Notes: generated by a model not told the origin, from the sequence alone. A DNA stretch of 38,538 nucleotides from CAYSRM01 sp964475205 (GCA_964475205.1 CAYYVQ010000020.1:1-38538); one strand, 5' to 3'. Positions 1-7,959 are shown, numbered from the stretch's first letter. Made by a program: numbers and translations.

Positions 1-38
1 TTCACATATTTCTTTCATTAATTACGGATCATTTAACC

Positions 39-217
39 TAGCCTGATCTATTCATGAAAATCTATTACGAGTGTGCATGTCACTTCATCTCAACGACTTT
101 GCTGGCCAGCCGATCTTGACGCATGTCTATGCGCCTTCACCCGGCTATCTGCGCAAAGCCATTGATCTAAAGCAACATGCCCACTCTCATCACGAAGTTG
201 ATGAATAGATCAGGCTA
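39..217 (+). mobile_element. MITE-like element, full copy 1 (179 bp)
   Basis: The element begins TAGCCTGATCTATTCAT and ends with its reverse complement, so it has perfect 17-bp terminal inverted repeats that continue as weaker similarity for about 40 bp. A second 179-bp copy lies in opposite orientation at 21615-21793; I count about a dozen differences (roughly 93% identity). Remnants are at 10551-10571, 33811-33860 and 35403-35455. The inside is not palindromic and carries a 43-codon ORF (77-208) whose TAG stop lies in the right terminus. Size, termini and lack of a transposase fit a non-autonomous element mobilised in trans. The parent transposase family is unknown; the outermost TA might be a target duplication. 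Confidence 0.75.
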
Positions 218-238
218 GATTCGAACGAAGTTTCCTCT

Positions 239-258
239 GCCCCCTTGTACCTTGCTCC
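239..258 (-). repeat. Short dispersed GGTACAAGG-type repeat
   Basis: On the minus strand this reads GGAGCAAGGTACAAGGGGCA. Close variants are at 6502-6521 and 6635-6660. It abuts the stop codon of the acetyltransferase gene at 260. The element is too short to classify. Confidence 0.45.
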
Positions 259-259
259 T

Positions 260-928
260 TTAACCCTGCTCTTTTTTTTCCGCTTCCCACTCGTGATAGC
301 TCTTCTTGGCTTGTTTCAAAGCCCCCGGCATTTCCGCTTCCTCATCAAGATCAATGCATCTGAGAACACCCTGTTCTACCTCTCTGTACCTCAGGCCGCT
401 TTCAGGACAGGTCATAACGCCTTCCTTATCCGGGGCTTGCAATCTGTGTCCATGCCGGCTCATCCATCCTGTGCGCCTTCCCGGCACACCGGCAACAAAA
501 CCGTAATCCGGCACATCGCGGGTAACTGTCGCGCCGGCAGCGACAAACGCATATCGGCCAATGGTTTTTCCGCATACTATCGTTGCATTGGCGCCGATAG
601 TGGCTCCCCTCTTTACCAACGTTCTTTCATAAAGACTATGCCTGTTGATTTCGGAGCGGGGGTTACTGACGTTAGTTAAAACACAGGACGGGCCGAGAAA
701 GACAAAATCCTCGATGACCGTTCCGGTATAGATCGCGACATTGTTCTGAACTTTGACGTTCGACCCGACGCTAACCCCGGAAGCTACCATGGTATTCTGG
801 CCGAATATACAATTCGACCCTATCTGCGTTCCCGGCATTATATGCGCAAAATGCCATATTTTGGTCCCTTCCCCGATAACGGCACCCTCGTCTACATAAG
901 CCGATTCATGTTTAAAGTAGTTATTCAC
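260..928 (-). CDS. wbpD: WbpD/WlbB-like UDP-sugar N-acetyltransferase (left-handed beta-helix)
   Basis: Probable UDP-2-acetamido-3-amino-2,3-dideoxy-glucuronate N-acetyltransferase, which transfers acetyl from acetyl-CoA to the 3-amino group during synthesis of a 2,3-diacetamido uronic acid for surface polysaccharide. The 222-residue protein shows hexapeptide repeats over about residues 10-150, the family run VKRGATIGANATIVCG and the stretch VAGVPGRRTGWMS that ends the helix. A charged C-terminal extension holds two Cys (TCPES, LRCID). The start is GTG at 928 with AAGGGA about six bases upstream. It lies 34 bp after the WbpB-like gene, the previous step of the same pathway, so they are likely co-transcribed. 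Family assignment is firm; exact substrate is inferred. Confidence 0.88.
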   Translation of the reverse strand: MNNYFKHESAYVDEGAVIGEGTKIWHFAHIMPGTQIGSNCIFGQNTMVASGVSVGSNVKVQNNVAIYTGTVIEDFVFLGPSCVLTNVSNPRSEINRHSLYERTLVKRGATIGANATIVCGKTIGRYAFVAAGATVTRDVPDYGFVAGVPGRRTGWMSRHGHRLQAPDKEGVMTCPESGLRYREVEQGVLRCIDLDEEAEMPGALKQAKKSYHEWEAEKKEQG

Positions 929-962
929 ATTAATCCCTTTTTGAGTTTCCTGATATTACCTA

Positions 963-1928
963 TCAGCGGCAGTCAGCATTCTGCGGGACCTGCCCGATCA
1001 CCATAGGGTGATAGTCTTCTTTCGGCGCCGCAATCGGGGCATTTCTTATTCCGTGAACAAGCTCTATGGACGGACGTACATCAGCGGACCCGAATCCCCT
1101 GCCCGCCAGGATTTCCTCGTAGCTTCTGGTGTGAAGGTCCGTAAAGCCTTTTGAAAACTCAAATTCATATTCATCAGTTTTCAACGCCCTGTAAGTGCGC
1201 AAACCTTCGTCTACTGCAGCTGGTGGCAGATCCCTTCCGTCTACGGAAAGAAACCACCGCACACGGGCCCGCTCAAGCTCGAGGTATCCTGCAGCGCGGG
1301 TCGGTTCGTAGATGTGAACGGTGTTTCGCTGAACTTTTCCAAATATCCAGAGGAGCATGTCAAAGAAATGAACCCCGATATTCATTGCCACACCGCCAGA
1401 CTTGTGTTCGTCACCCTTCCATGAAACAAGATACCATCGGCCGCGAGCGGTTATGTAGGTGAGCTCGATGTCATGAATCCGATCGGGGTCCTCAAGCATC
1501 TGTCGGCGAAGTTCGCGTACAGAAGGATGCAGCCTGAGCTGCAGTATCGCATTGAGCCTTTTTGAGGCCTCCTCTTCGATTTCCGCAAGCGCGTCAACAT
1601 TCCATGGTTCCAGAACGAGCGGTTTTTCACAGATTGCATTGGCATTAACCCTGAGAGCAAACCGAACATGTGCGTCGTGCAGGTAATTCGGGGAGCATAT
1701 ACTGACATAGTCCACGCGCTTTTCTACGGGACCGCGACGCAATCTCTCAACATGGCGATCAAAGCGCTCAAATTCGGTAAAGAAGGCAGCGTCCGGAAAA
1801 TAGCTGTCAATAATGCCAACGCTGTCATTAGGGTCCAGCGCCACTACAAGCTCATTGCCAGTTTCCCTGATCGCTCGCATATGCCTGGTAGCAACGTACC
1901 CGGCAGCGCCTGTCAGGGCGAAATTCAT
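963..1928 (-). CDS. wbpB: WbpB/WlbA-like UDP-N-acetylglucosaminuronate 3-dehydrogenase
   Basis: Gfo/Idh/MocA-family NAD-dependent oxidoreductase, 321 residues. It likely oxidises C3 of UDP-GlcNAcA, the entry step to 2,3-diamino-uronic acids. The N-terminal Rossmann motif GAAGYVATRHM (residues 7-17), VALDPNDSVGIIDSYFP, the substrate-site EKP near residue 100 and the helix NIGVHFFDMLLWIFG near 185 are the WlbA/WbpB pattern rather than a generic Gfo/Idh protein. It is followed by the matching acetyltransferase. The aminotransferase of the pathway (WbpE/WlbC) is not in the window and may lie beyond the left edge. A GGA-type ribosome site sits about 12 bases before the ATG. Upstream is a 339-bp gene-free leader and the NusG paralogue. 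Confidence 0.9.
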   Translation of the reverse strand: MNFALTGAAGYVATRHMRAIRETGNELVVALDPNDSVGIIDSYFPDAAFFTEFERFDRHVERLRRGPVEKRVDYVSICSPNYLHDAHVRFALRVNANAICEKPLVLEPWNVDALAEIEEEASKRLNAILQLRLHPSVRELRRQMLEDPDRIHDIELTYITARGRWYLVSWKGDEHKSGGVAMNIGVHFFDMLLWIFGKVQRNTVHIYEPTRAAGYLELERARVRWFLSVDGRDLPPAAVDEGLRTYRALKTDEYEFEFSKGFTDLHTRSYEEILAGRGFGSADVRPSIELVHGIRNAPIAAPKEDYHPMVIGQVPQNADCR

Positions 1929-2089
1929 AAGGTATGCTTATCCTTTCTGTAATCTATTGAAAACACATCCATTAACGCACAGCTCGCACCGCAAATCTGC
2001 TCGATCCACAACGCAGGCCGTTGAGCAACCCGAGTTAAACGATGCACAAGTTACTTTAAAAGGCAGAGAGTTTCAAGGTTTCAAATTGA

Positions 2090-2262
2090 TGGTACTTTTC
2101 ATTTGCGACGGTCTGCAATCCCGTCGCTACGCCCCAGTACCTGCGGGACTGTGAGCCTGCCTGCACACGAAGTGTTTGCCAGTACCGCAGTCTGACTGAG
2201 GTGTACGCAGGATTGAAGACCGCGCTTTCAGAGCGACGGTTCATAGCCCCGTCGGTACTTTT
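2090..2262. repeat. Palindrome-rich leader between the NusG paralogue and the sugar genes
   Basis: The 339-bp gap 1929-2267 has no convincing gene. Its centre holds stacked inverted repeats: GCGACGG near 2105 pairs with CCGTCGC about 8 bases on, and CGACGG near 2235 pairs with CCGTCG about 9 bases on. CAGTACC occurs twice between them and GGTACTTTT stands at both ends in the same orientation. It could be a dispersed repeat cassette or a structured leader read by the NusG paralogue. Confidence 0.4.
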
Positions 2263-2267
2263 GGAGG

Positions 2268-2825
2268 TCAGTCAACGACTTTCAGCATCCATGGATCTTC
2301 GATTTCCATTGAGACCCCGCTTCCGAGGATATCTAGCCAGATCAAAAGCCTGTTTGAACTCTGACGCTCAACATATCTGCCTATTGCTCCACGGAAAGGC
2401 CCTTCGGTAACCTCCACGAGCTGGCCCGGTTCAAATTCAGTTTCACGCACAAGCGGCTCATCACTGTTTAGCAGGATCCAGACGCTTTTCAGTTCGGCAT
2501 CAAGCTCGGCGTTCTCTTCCTCGGATTGAGGATGAAGAACATAGACGACACTGTGAGAATTCACAAAAGCCTGCTTTTCGTGCCAGCCCTCTACGAAAAC
2601 GTAACCGGGGAAAAGAGGCTGCTCGCTTATCGTTTTCTTTCGATGCGAGACGGTGGTCTTATGCAAAACCGGCAGAAAGTAGGAGATATTCATTCCATGC
2701 AGCCACTTTGCGAATTTCTTTTCCCATCGCGGCCTGGTTCGCGCAACAGTCCACGTGTAAGGCCTTCCGGAGGACAGAAGCGTCACTGGTTTGATGTACG
2801 GTTGCTTTTTATTGGTGTTAGTCAT
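2268..2825 (-). CDS. NusG-family specialised transcription elongation factor (RfaH/UpxY-like)
   Basis: 185 residues. The N-terminal NusG (NGN) domain spans roughly residues 24-115: WTVARTRPRWEKKFAKWL, then FLPVLHKTT and the conserved LFPGYVFVE. A C-terminal KOW motif follows near 130-160 (FEPGQLVEVTEGPFRGAIG). Housekeeping nusG normally sits between secE and rplK. This one heads polysaccharide genes, the usual setting of RfaH, UpxY and LoaP paralogues that prevent termination in long surface-sugar operons. By analogy it should act on the leftward wbpB-wbpD transcript. No classical ops site was recognised. It is divergent from lptF, with 634 bp of repeats between. No strong ribosome site precedes the ATG. 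Confidence 0.85.
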   Translation of the reverse strand: MTNTNKKQPYIKPVTLLSSGRPYTWTVARTRPRWEKKFAKWLHGMNISYFLPVLHKTTVSHRKKTISEQPLFPGYVFVEGWHEKQAFVNSHSVVYVLHPQSEEENAELDAELKSVWILLNSDEPLVRETEFEPGQLVEVTEGPFRGAIGRYVERQSSNRLLIWLDILGSGVSMEIEDPWMLKVVD

Positions 2826-2849
2826 TTTCTCGGTCCGCCGTAGCTACTC

Positions 2850-3101
2850 GAGAGTAAGTACAGCAGGTTACCTGCCTCGCCGTATCCGCCCCGGCGGCGG
2901 AGGCGGATCCCGTAACCCGCTGCTCTTCATCCCCAAGCAGCAGGTTGACACAACCTGCTGTACTCACCACAAGTACAGCGGGTTATCCCGTAACCCGCTG
3001 CTCTTCATCCCCAGACATGCCTGGAGCTTTGGCCAATATTCGGCCTCACGCAGCCGCATTGACGCAGGCCCAAGCAGCAGGTTGACACAACCTGCTGTAC
3101 T
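2850..3101. repeat. Cluster of direct and inverted repeats (hairpin units)
   Basis: A 28-bp word (TCCCGTAACCCGCTGCTCTT...) is repeated exactly at 2908-2935 and 2986-3013. A 30-bp word is repeated exactly at 2935-2964 and 3072-3101. The 30-mer contains the palindrome AGCAGGTTG-aca-CAACCTGCT. A related hairpin AGCGGGTT-7 nt-AACCCGCT begins at 2977, and a half unit GTACAGCAGGTTACC lies near 2858. This resembles bacterial interspersed mosaic elements. It fills the divergent promoter region between the NusG paralogue and the LptF/G gene. The rest, 3102-3459, shows no gene. Confidence 0.75.
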
Positions 3102-3459
3102 CTTTCTTGCAGCAGCTAAGCGCAAGCCCTGCTGCGGTCTATTTTCACTAAAGCCAAAGGCGTCCTTCGGCCGCATACCCGCACACTCACGCACATGCTG
3201 CCATAGAACTTACCGGTTCAGACTCTAACATAGCGCTTGATGTTTGCCCTTTGCCTCCGGGTCCGGTCCGTCTAATTGCCCTCGAGTGACGAGCCCCTTC
3301 CCCGGTCTGTAAGTTACAGCAACTTATAACACCTCTGGCTCAGTGATTTCAAGAAGGTAAAAGCTCATTACCTCCACTGGTATGCTGCAAGAGAATTACT
3401 GCATGCCATCGGTTTTCGGTTGTCGGAGCCAAGGAGGGAAATGTAGACTTAAAGGCTGT

Positions 3460-4557
3460 ATGAAAATTATCTACCGACACCTTCTAAAGGAATATATTCC
3501 GCCCTTGTTCTATTGTGTTCTGGGGTTCTCTCTGATATTCCTGCTATGCGATCTGTTCGGACGGTTTGCAAGAACGCTTAAGGCGGGGCTCTCTCCGCAT
3601 GTTTTTGTGCTTTTCTTTACCGCAAGAATGTTGCCGTCTCTGGAGTATTTGCTTCCGGCGGCTTTGCTTTTTTCAACATTGTACACACTATGGCAACTTG
3701 GACGAAATAATGAAGTAACAGCCATGCGCGCCGGCGGGGTAAGCGTTTATCTTATAGCTATGCCTTTTCTGATTATCGGCCTGGTCATGAGCCTTTTCTC
3801 TGTTGTTATCAAGGAAGCCGTGGTTCCGGCAGCGATGCAATGGGAGCATGATTTAAGATATAACAACATGAAGCCGGTAGAACAGAAGATTGTTCACGAT
3901 CAACCGTTTTACAACGCCCGTGAGAATCGCCGGTGGTGGATTCAGAAAATGGATTTGAAAGATCCTTCATCCCTTCACAACGTAGAATTGGTAAAGGAAA
4001 GTCCCAAGACGTTGAATGTTGAGCAAAGGATAACTGCAGAAAAGGCCGAATACATGGACGGGGCATGGTGGTTTTTTGACGGAAAAATCGAACAATACAC
4101 CACAGCCGGGGGGCTTCGCGAGATGACGCGCATACCGCCCTACCCTTTCGGGCTTGAAATGGTGGAGTTGACCGAGCAACCGGATGCGTTCGTTAACGAT
4201 AGAAAATCTCCGGAGTACATGTCTTCTCTTCAGCTCATCAAACACCTTGAACGACATCCCTATCTTTCCGAAAAGGAAAAAGCGAGGCGAAAAACCAGTC
4301 TGCATACTCGGCTTGCATTGCCCTGGGCCTGTTTTATTGTAATATTGTTCGGGATTCCAGCAGGGATGCGGAATTCCCGACAGAATGCCTTGACCGGAAT
4401 TATGATCGCAGTATGTCTTTTTCTGGCATTTTGGGGCTTTATGCAGGCAGGGGGCCTGATGGGAATGAGCGGGTTGATTCCTCCATGGCTTGCCGCATGG
4501 GCATCGAATATTGTGTTCCTGGGGGCTGGAGTGGTTATGATGTTAAAAATGAGATAG
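3460..4557 (+). CDS. LptF/LptG-family permease (YjgP/YjgQ)
   Basis: Inner-membrane subunit of the LPS export ABC transporter, which extracts LPS and passes it to the Lpt bridge. 365 residues from the chosen ATG. There are three N-terminal transmembrane helices (about residues 12-40, 55-80, 97-125), a periplasmic beta-jellyroll domain (about 140-265) and three C-terminal helices (about 283-365). The helix-1 start IIYRHLLKEYIPPLF and the RMLPSLEYLLPAALL motif are typical. An in-frame ATG at 3382 would add 26 non-conserved residues, so I prefer 3460. An AAGGAGG at 3431 lies too far away to serve it directly. Whether it is LptF or LptG cannot be said; the partner is not here. Confidence 0.87.
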   Translation: MKIIYRHLLKEYIPPLFYCVLGFSLIFLLCDLFGRFARTLKAGLSPHVFVLFFTARMLPSLEYLLPAALLFSTLYTLWQLGRNNEVTAMRAGGVSVYLIAMPFLIIGLVMSLFSVVIKEAVVPAAMQWEHDLRYNNMKPVEQKIVHDQPFYNARENRRWWIQKMDLKDPSSLHNVELVKESPKTLNVEQRITAEKAEYMDGAWWFFDGKIEQYTTAGGLREMTRIPPYPFGLEMVELTEQPDAFVNDRKSPEYMSSLQLIKHLERHPYLSEKEKARRKTSLHTRLALPWACFIVILFGIPAGMRNSRQNALTGIMIAVCLFLAFWGFMQAGGLMGMSGLIPPWLAAWASNIVFLGAGVVMMLKMR

Positions 4558-4639
4558 GCGTCAATATACACCGTGCTGCGCATAGAATCATTTTGATTCG
4601 AACTGATTGTTGTCTTTTGAAAAATGGAGGAAGCTGGAT

Positions 4640-5731
4640 ATGTCTGTAACAAATGAACTTCTCAAGAAAGCGGTGGAATTGGACGCTTCGGATGTCCATA
4701 TAAAAGCTGATTGCGAGCCGTATTTCCGGATTCACGGCGACCTGGTAAAAAGCGGTTTTGAAGATGTGTCTGCCGATTACCTTTATCAGATAGTGGAAGA
4801 TATCATGCCTCCATATCTGATGAAGCAGTTCAAATCGGAACACGAAGCCGACTTTTCATATAGCGAAGACGGTGTAGGACGTTTCAGGGTGAACATTTTT
4901 CTTGCCCAGGGAGCGCCAACCATAGCAATGAGAAAAGTAAACACCGAAATACCGAATTTCGAGCAGCTCAGACTTCCTTCACAACTTGCCGATCTCGCCC
5001 ATGTATCAAGAGGCATCATTCTTCTTTCGGGAACGACAGGAAGCGGAAAATCAACAACTCTTGCTGCAATTATATCTGAAATCAACCAGACACTGAAAAG
5101 GCGAATTATTACAGTCGAAGACCCGGTTGAATACCTGTTTATCGATGACAAATCAGTCATAACCCAGCGGGAAGTCGGTCTTGACACGGTGAATTTTCAG
5201 AACGCGCTTAAGCATCTCATGCGACAGGATCCTGATGTGATCCTGATCGGTGAAATGCGCGACAGGCTCAGCATTCGGACAGCTTTGCTTGCCGCAGAAA
5301 CAGGGCACCTGGTTATGTCGACCCTTCACGCATCATCAGCTGATCTGGCAATTCCAAGAATACTTGACGTCTTTCCAGCCGATGAACAGAACCAGATTCG
5401 ACTGGCTCTGGCCGCAAATCTTCGTTCAGTGGTCTGCCAGAGATTGATTCCCGACACGCAGGGTACGGCAGTGCCGGCCGTAGAGATACTCGTAAACAAT
5501 TCAACTGTTAAAAAACTGGTTGAGAAGAATCAACTGGATAACCTTGCTGCAGCTATAGAAACCGGGCGCGACGACGGCATGCAGACATTCAACCAATCAA
5601 TCTACGACCTCATAAAGAGCGGTTTAATCTCCGAAGAGGAAGGGATGCGTTTTTCGAGCAACCCGCAGGCATTGCGGATGAATCTTCAGGGGATATTCCT
5701 TGATGAAGACAGACGGATCCTCGGATCCTGA
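4640..5731 (+). CDS. PilT/PilU-family type IV pilus retraction ATPase
   Basis: Hexameric cytoplasmic secretion-type ATPase that depolymerises type IV pili. 363 residues from the ATG at 4640, which has GGAGG nine bases upstream; the longer ORF from 4607 is less likely. An N-terminal PAS-like domain (ASDVHIKADCEPYFRIHG) is followed by Walker A GTTGSGKST, the Asp box VEDPVEYL, Walker B LIGEMRD and the His box TGHLVMSTLHA. The C-terminus (GMQTFNQSIYDLI) is closer to PilU than to PilT, and the AIRNLIRE motif of PilT is absent. No other pilus genes are nearby. It lies between an LPS permease and a lipid gene set, with 82 bp and 22 bp gaps. Confidence 0.9.
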   Translation: MSVTNELLKKAVELDASDVHIKADCEPYFRIHGDLVKSGFEDVSADYLYQIVEDIMPPYLMKQFKSEHEADFSYSEDGVGRFRVNIFLAQGAPTIAMRKVNTEIPNFEQLRLPSQLADLAHVSRGIILLSGTTGSGKSTTLAAIISEINQTLKRRIITVEDPVEYLFIDDKSVITQREVGLDTVNFQNALKHLMRQDPDVILIGEMRDRLSIRTALLAAETGHLVMSTLHASSADLAIPRILDVFPADEQNQIRLALAANLRSVVCQRLIPDTQGTAVPAVEILVNNSTVKKLVEKNQLDNLAAAIETGRDDGMQTFNQSIYDLIKSGLISEEEGMRFSSNPQALRMNLQGIFLDEDRRILGS

Positions 5732-5753
5732 GAGAATACGGGAATAGAAAAAG

Positions 5754-6479
5754 ATGCCAGTTAACAGTTCTCAATGCATACTTGTCACAGGAGCCACGCG
5801 AGGGATAGGCAAGGCAATCGCGCTTCGAATGGCTCGCACTGGAGCCACAATAGGAGTACACGGGAGAAACATGGCCCGTGCCAGGGAAGTCTGCGCAGAG
5901 ATCCGATCTGCTGTTCCTTTATGCTGCGATCTTGACAAGCCCGAAAATGCGCCTGGGCTTGTTGATGAATTTGTTGAAAAGGCCGGCAACATCGACGGGC
6001 TGGTTAATAATGCAGGCATGGGCAAGGCCAGCGCTTTCCGCAGCATTACACTCGAAAAATGGCGCAAGACATTCAGAGTAAATCTTGAAGCCGCAATGCT
6101 GGCCTCGAGACAGGCATACAGTATAATGCGCCGTAATTCGCAGGGAAGCATAGTGAATATTGCGTCACTTGCCGCTCATGGTCCCGGCAAATGGATGGGG
6201 CCGGACTACGCCGCGGCAAAGGCGGGCCTGGTAAGCATGACCAGAAGCCTCGCATATGAAGCCGGCCGGTTCAATATCCGGGTTAACGCAGTGTCTCCCG
6301 GGTTTGTTGAAACAGATATGACAAAGAATATCCCCGACAAAAACAGACGGGCGATAGGAATACCCATGGAACGGTTTGGCAGCCCTGAAGAAATTGCCTC
6401 AGTTGTAGTATTCCTGATGTCCCAAGATGCAGGGTATATTACCGGGCAGACGCTTCATGTGGACGGAGGTTTGTGGTAG
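5754..6479 (+). CDS. fabG: FabG-like 3-oxoacyl-ACP reductase (SDR)
   Basis: 241-residue short-chain dehydrogenase/reductase, likely reducing 3-oxoacyl-ACP with NADPH. Visible motifs are TGATRGIG (cofactor loop, residues 11-18), NNAGMG (near 88), catalytic Ser in NIASLAAHGPGK, YAAAK (Tyr/Lys pair) and the VSPGFVETDM segment. The C-terminus GQTLHVDGGLW is standard for FabG. It starts 22 bp after the PilT-like gene. A dedicated carrier protein and an LpxL-type acyltransferase follow, so the substrate is probably an acyl chain on that carrier. The 312-bp repeat-filled gap before the acp gene may mean separate transcription. Other SDR substrates are possible, but the neighbours argue for acyl-ACP. 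Confidence 0.85.
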   Translation: MPVNSSQCILVTGATRGIGKAIALRMARTGATIGVHGRNMARAREVCAEIRSAVPLCCDLDKPENAPGLVDEFVEKAGNIDGLVNNAGMGKASAFRSITLEKWRKTFRVNLEAAMLASRQAYSIMRRNSQGSIVNIASLAAHGPGKWMGPDYAAAKAGLVSMTRSLAYEAGRFNIRVNAVSPGFVETDMTKNIPDKNRRAIGIPMERFGSPEEIASVVVFLMSQDAGYITGQTLHVDGGLW

Positions 6480-6791
6480 TTTGGCCGTTGGCTGTGGGGA
6501 GGGAGCAAGGTACATGGAGCAGGAGGGTAAATGGGCGGTGAAGATTGTAACCACAGAGAGCACAGAGTAAGAAGAAGACTTGAACTACGAAAGGCTCGAA
6601 ATAGCGCGAAAGAGATGTGGGAGGGCACACGGGGAAAGGTACAAGGAGCAAGGGGAAAGGAGCAGGGAGAGAGGGAAGACCGTAGACGTGGCGGAGGGGT
6701 GAAGAGAGAATATCCAATATCCAAAACGGAATGTTCAATGATGAAAGGGAGCGGAGAAAAGAAAAGAAAAGAGAGGAGAAAAGGATAAGGC
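6480..6791. other. Gene-free purine-rich spacer built of dispersed repeat fragments
   Basis: No credible gene. An 85-codon ORF here is almost pure Arg/Glu/Gly/Lys low complexity. Fragments seen are the GGTACAAGG-type repeat at 6502-6521 and again at 6635-6660, ACCACAGAGAGCACAGAG near 6550, and an AATATCCAATATCC word near 6712. These resemble short repeats that recur between genes in many uncultivated bacterial genomes. The strong purine bias is all on the plus strand. Confidence 0.6.
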
Positions 6792-7037
6792 ATGACAAAG
6801 GATGAAATAATCGTAAAACTTCGGGATATGATGAAGCAAAGTTCGCAGGAAGATGTCGACTGGGATCAGGTAGATGAAAACTCAGAAATTGAACCTCTCG
6901 GTTTCGACTCTCTTGCAATCCTTGACCTGGTCTATGATATTCAGCAGGAATTTAACCTGGAATTTGATGCAGAAGAACTGGTTGATATCAATACCGTGGG
7001 CAAACTGGCTGATTTTCTCCGGGCGAAAGGCGCATAA
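6792..7037 (+). CDS. Acyl carrier protein (specialised type)
   Basis: 81-residue carrier protein. The phosphopantetheine attachment Ser is in EPLGFDSLAILDLVYDIQ (residues 36-53), followed by EFNLEF and a helix ending in LADFLRAKGA. Housekeeping AcpP has DSLDTVEL after the Ser; this one has DSLAILDL, so it looks like a secondary carrier serving the adjacent enzymes. The ribosome site is a purine run (AAGGATAAGG) just upstream. The LpxL-type acyltransferase starts 13 bp after its stop, so the two are surely co-transcribed. It could load or deliver a special acyl group for lipid A or another lipid. Confidence 0.9.
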   Translation: MTKDEIIVKLRDMMKQSSQEDVDWDQVDENSEIEPLGFDSLAILDLVYDIQQEFNLEFDAEELVDINTVGKLADFLRAKGA

Positions 7038-7050
7038 AACGGGAGGCAGC

Positions 7051-7959
7051 ATGAGTTCCGGTTCGTCTTTACAAGGCACTCCCCTGCCCCTCCGCTTCCG
7101 GATTGAATATTTTCTGGCTGAAAAAACGCTCTCATGGATAGATCGCACATCGGTCAACCGTTCTACAAAAGCAGCTGGGAAAATAGCGGATTTATGGTAT
7201 GTTGCTGACATCAGACGACGTAAGCTGGCGATCAGAAACATTATGACATCCGGAATTACTGAAGAAAGGTCATCAGCAGCCCGGATAGCCCGTAATTCCT
7301 TCCGCCATTTCGGGGTCATGCTGATCGAAAGCCTCAAGGCCCGGGAGCAGATAACTCCGGAAAACTGGCATGATTTCGCTTCTGTTGAGATACCGGACGA
7401 AACCATGAACCTGTTCAGCGAGCCGGGACGCGGCGTAATTCTTATTTCCGGCCACCTTGGAAACTGGGAGATTGCAGCACACCTGCTTTCCTGCATCAAG
7501 CCGGTTGCAGGCATCACGCGGGTTATGAAAAATCCGCTGGTCGAAGAGCTTGTAAAGCAACGCAAGCCGGGAAAAAATTTCTCGCTTATTCCAAAAAGAG
7601 ACGCGAACTCCGGTCGCTTTCTCCAGGTTCTGAAAAACGGACAGATTCTGGCCCTGCTCATGGATCAACATGCAAGGGAACGCGGAGCAATGATACCTTT
7701 CTTCGGAAAGCCCGCGTCCACGCATACTTCACCGGCAATGCTGCACCTTGTAACCCATGCGCCACTGTGTTTCGGGTACTGTGTGCGCACCGGCCCGCTA
7801 AGCTATCTACTCAAGGCTGACAAACCGCTGAAAGTAAAACCTTCGGGCAATAAAAAAGATGATGTAAATAATATTCTCACACACCTGACAGCCCGCATGG
7901 AAGATTCTATAAGAAAATACCCCGACCAATACCTGTGGGCGCACAGAAGATGGAGATAA
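7051..7959 (+). CDS. LpxL/HtrB-family lysophospholipid/lipid A acyltransferase
   Basis: 302 residues from the ATG at 7051, preceded by GGGAGG. The family transfers acyl chains from acyl-ACP to lipid A precursors at the inner membrane. The catalytic H-x4-E is visible as HLGNWE (near residue 138). RVMKNPLVEELV, the LLMDQHARERGAMIPFFG block and a C-terminal YLWAHRRWR complete the family pattern. The N-terminal hydrophobic helix of E. coli LpxL is weak here. The paired acp gene suggests an acyl donor made by the local FabG and FabF-type enzymes. Lipid A is the likely acceptor, but some relatives act on other lipids. Confidence 0.85.
   Translation: MSSGSSLQGTPLPLRFRIEYFLAEKTLSWIDRTSVNRSTKAAGKIADLWYVADIRRRKLAIRNIMTSGITEERSSAARIARNSFRHFGVMLIESLKAREQITPENWHDFASVEIPDETMNLFSEPGRGVILISGHLGNWEIAAHLLSCIKPVAGITRVMKNPLVEELVKQRKPGKNFSLIPKRDANSGRFLQVLKNGQILALLMDQHARERGAMIPFFGKPASTHTSPAMLHLVTHAPLCFGYCVRTGPLSYLLKADKPLKVKPSGNKKDDVNNILTHLTARMEDSIRKYPDQYLWAHRRWR

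Noticed and set aside
245..679. 144-codon plus-strand ORF at the left end
   Set aside because: It is the antisense of the WbpD-like gene.
2100..2160. RfaH-type ops site in the sugar-gene leader (GGGCGTAGCG on the minus strand)
   Set aside because: Only a gapped partial match to GGCGGTAGCG; too weak to call.
2908..3101. CRISPR-like array
   Set aside because: Two different repeat words, each present only twice with unequal spacing and internal palindromes; no cas genes. It fits REP-type repeats better.
3382..3459. N-terminal extension of the LptF/G protein
   Set aside because: The 26 extra residues are Cys/Gly-rich and unlike the family, which begins at the IIYRHLLKEY helix.
6531..6788. 85-codon plus-strand ORF before the acp gene
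   Set aside because: Composition is almost only Arg, Glu, Gly and Lys from purine-rich repeats; no ribosome site and no family resemblance.
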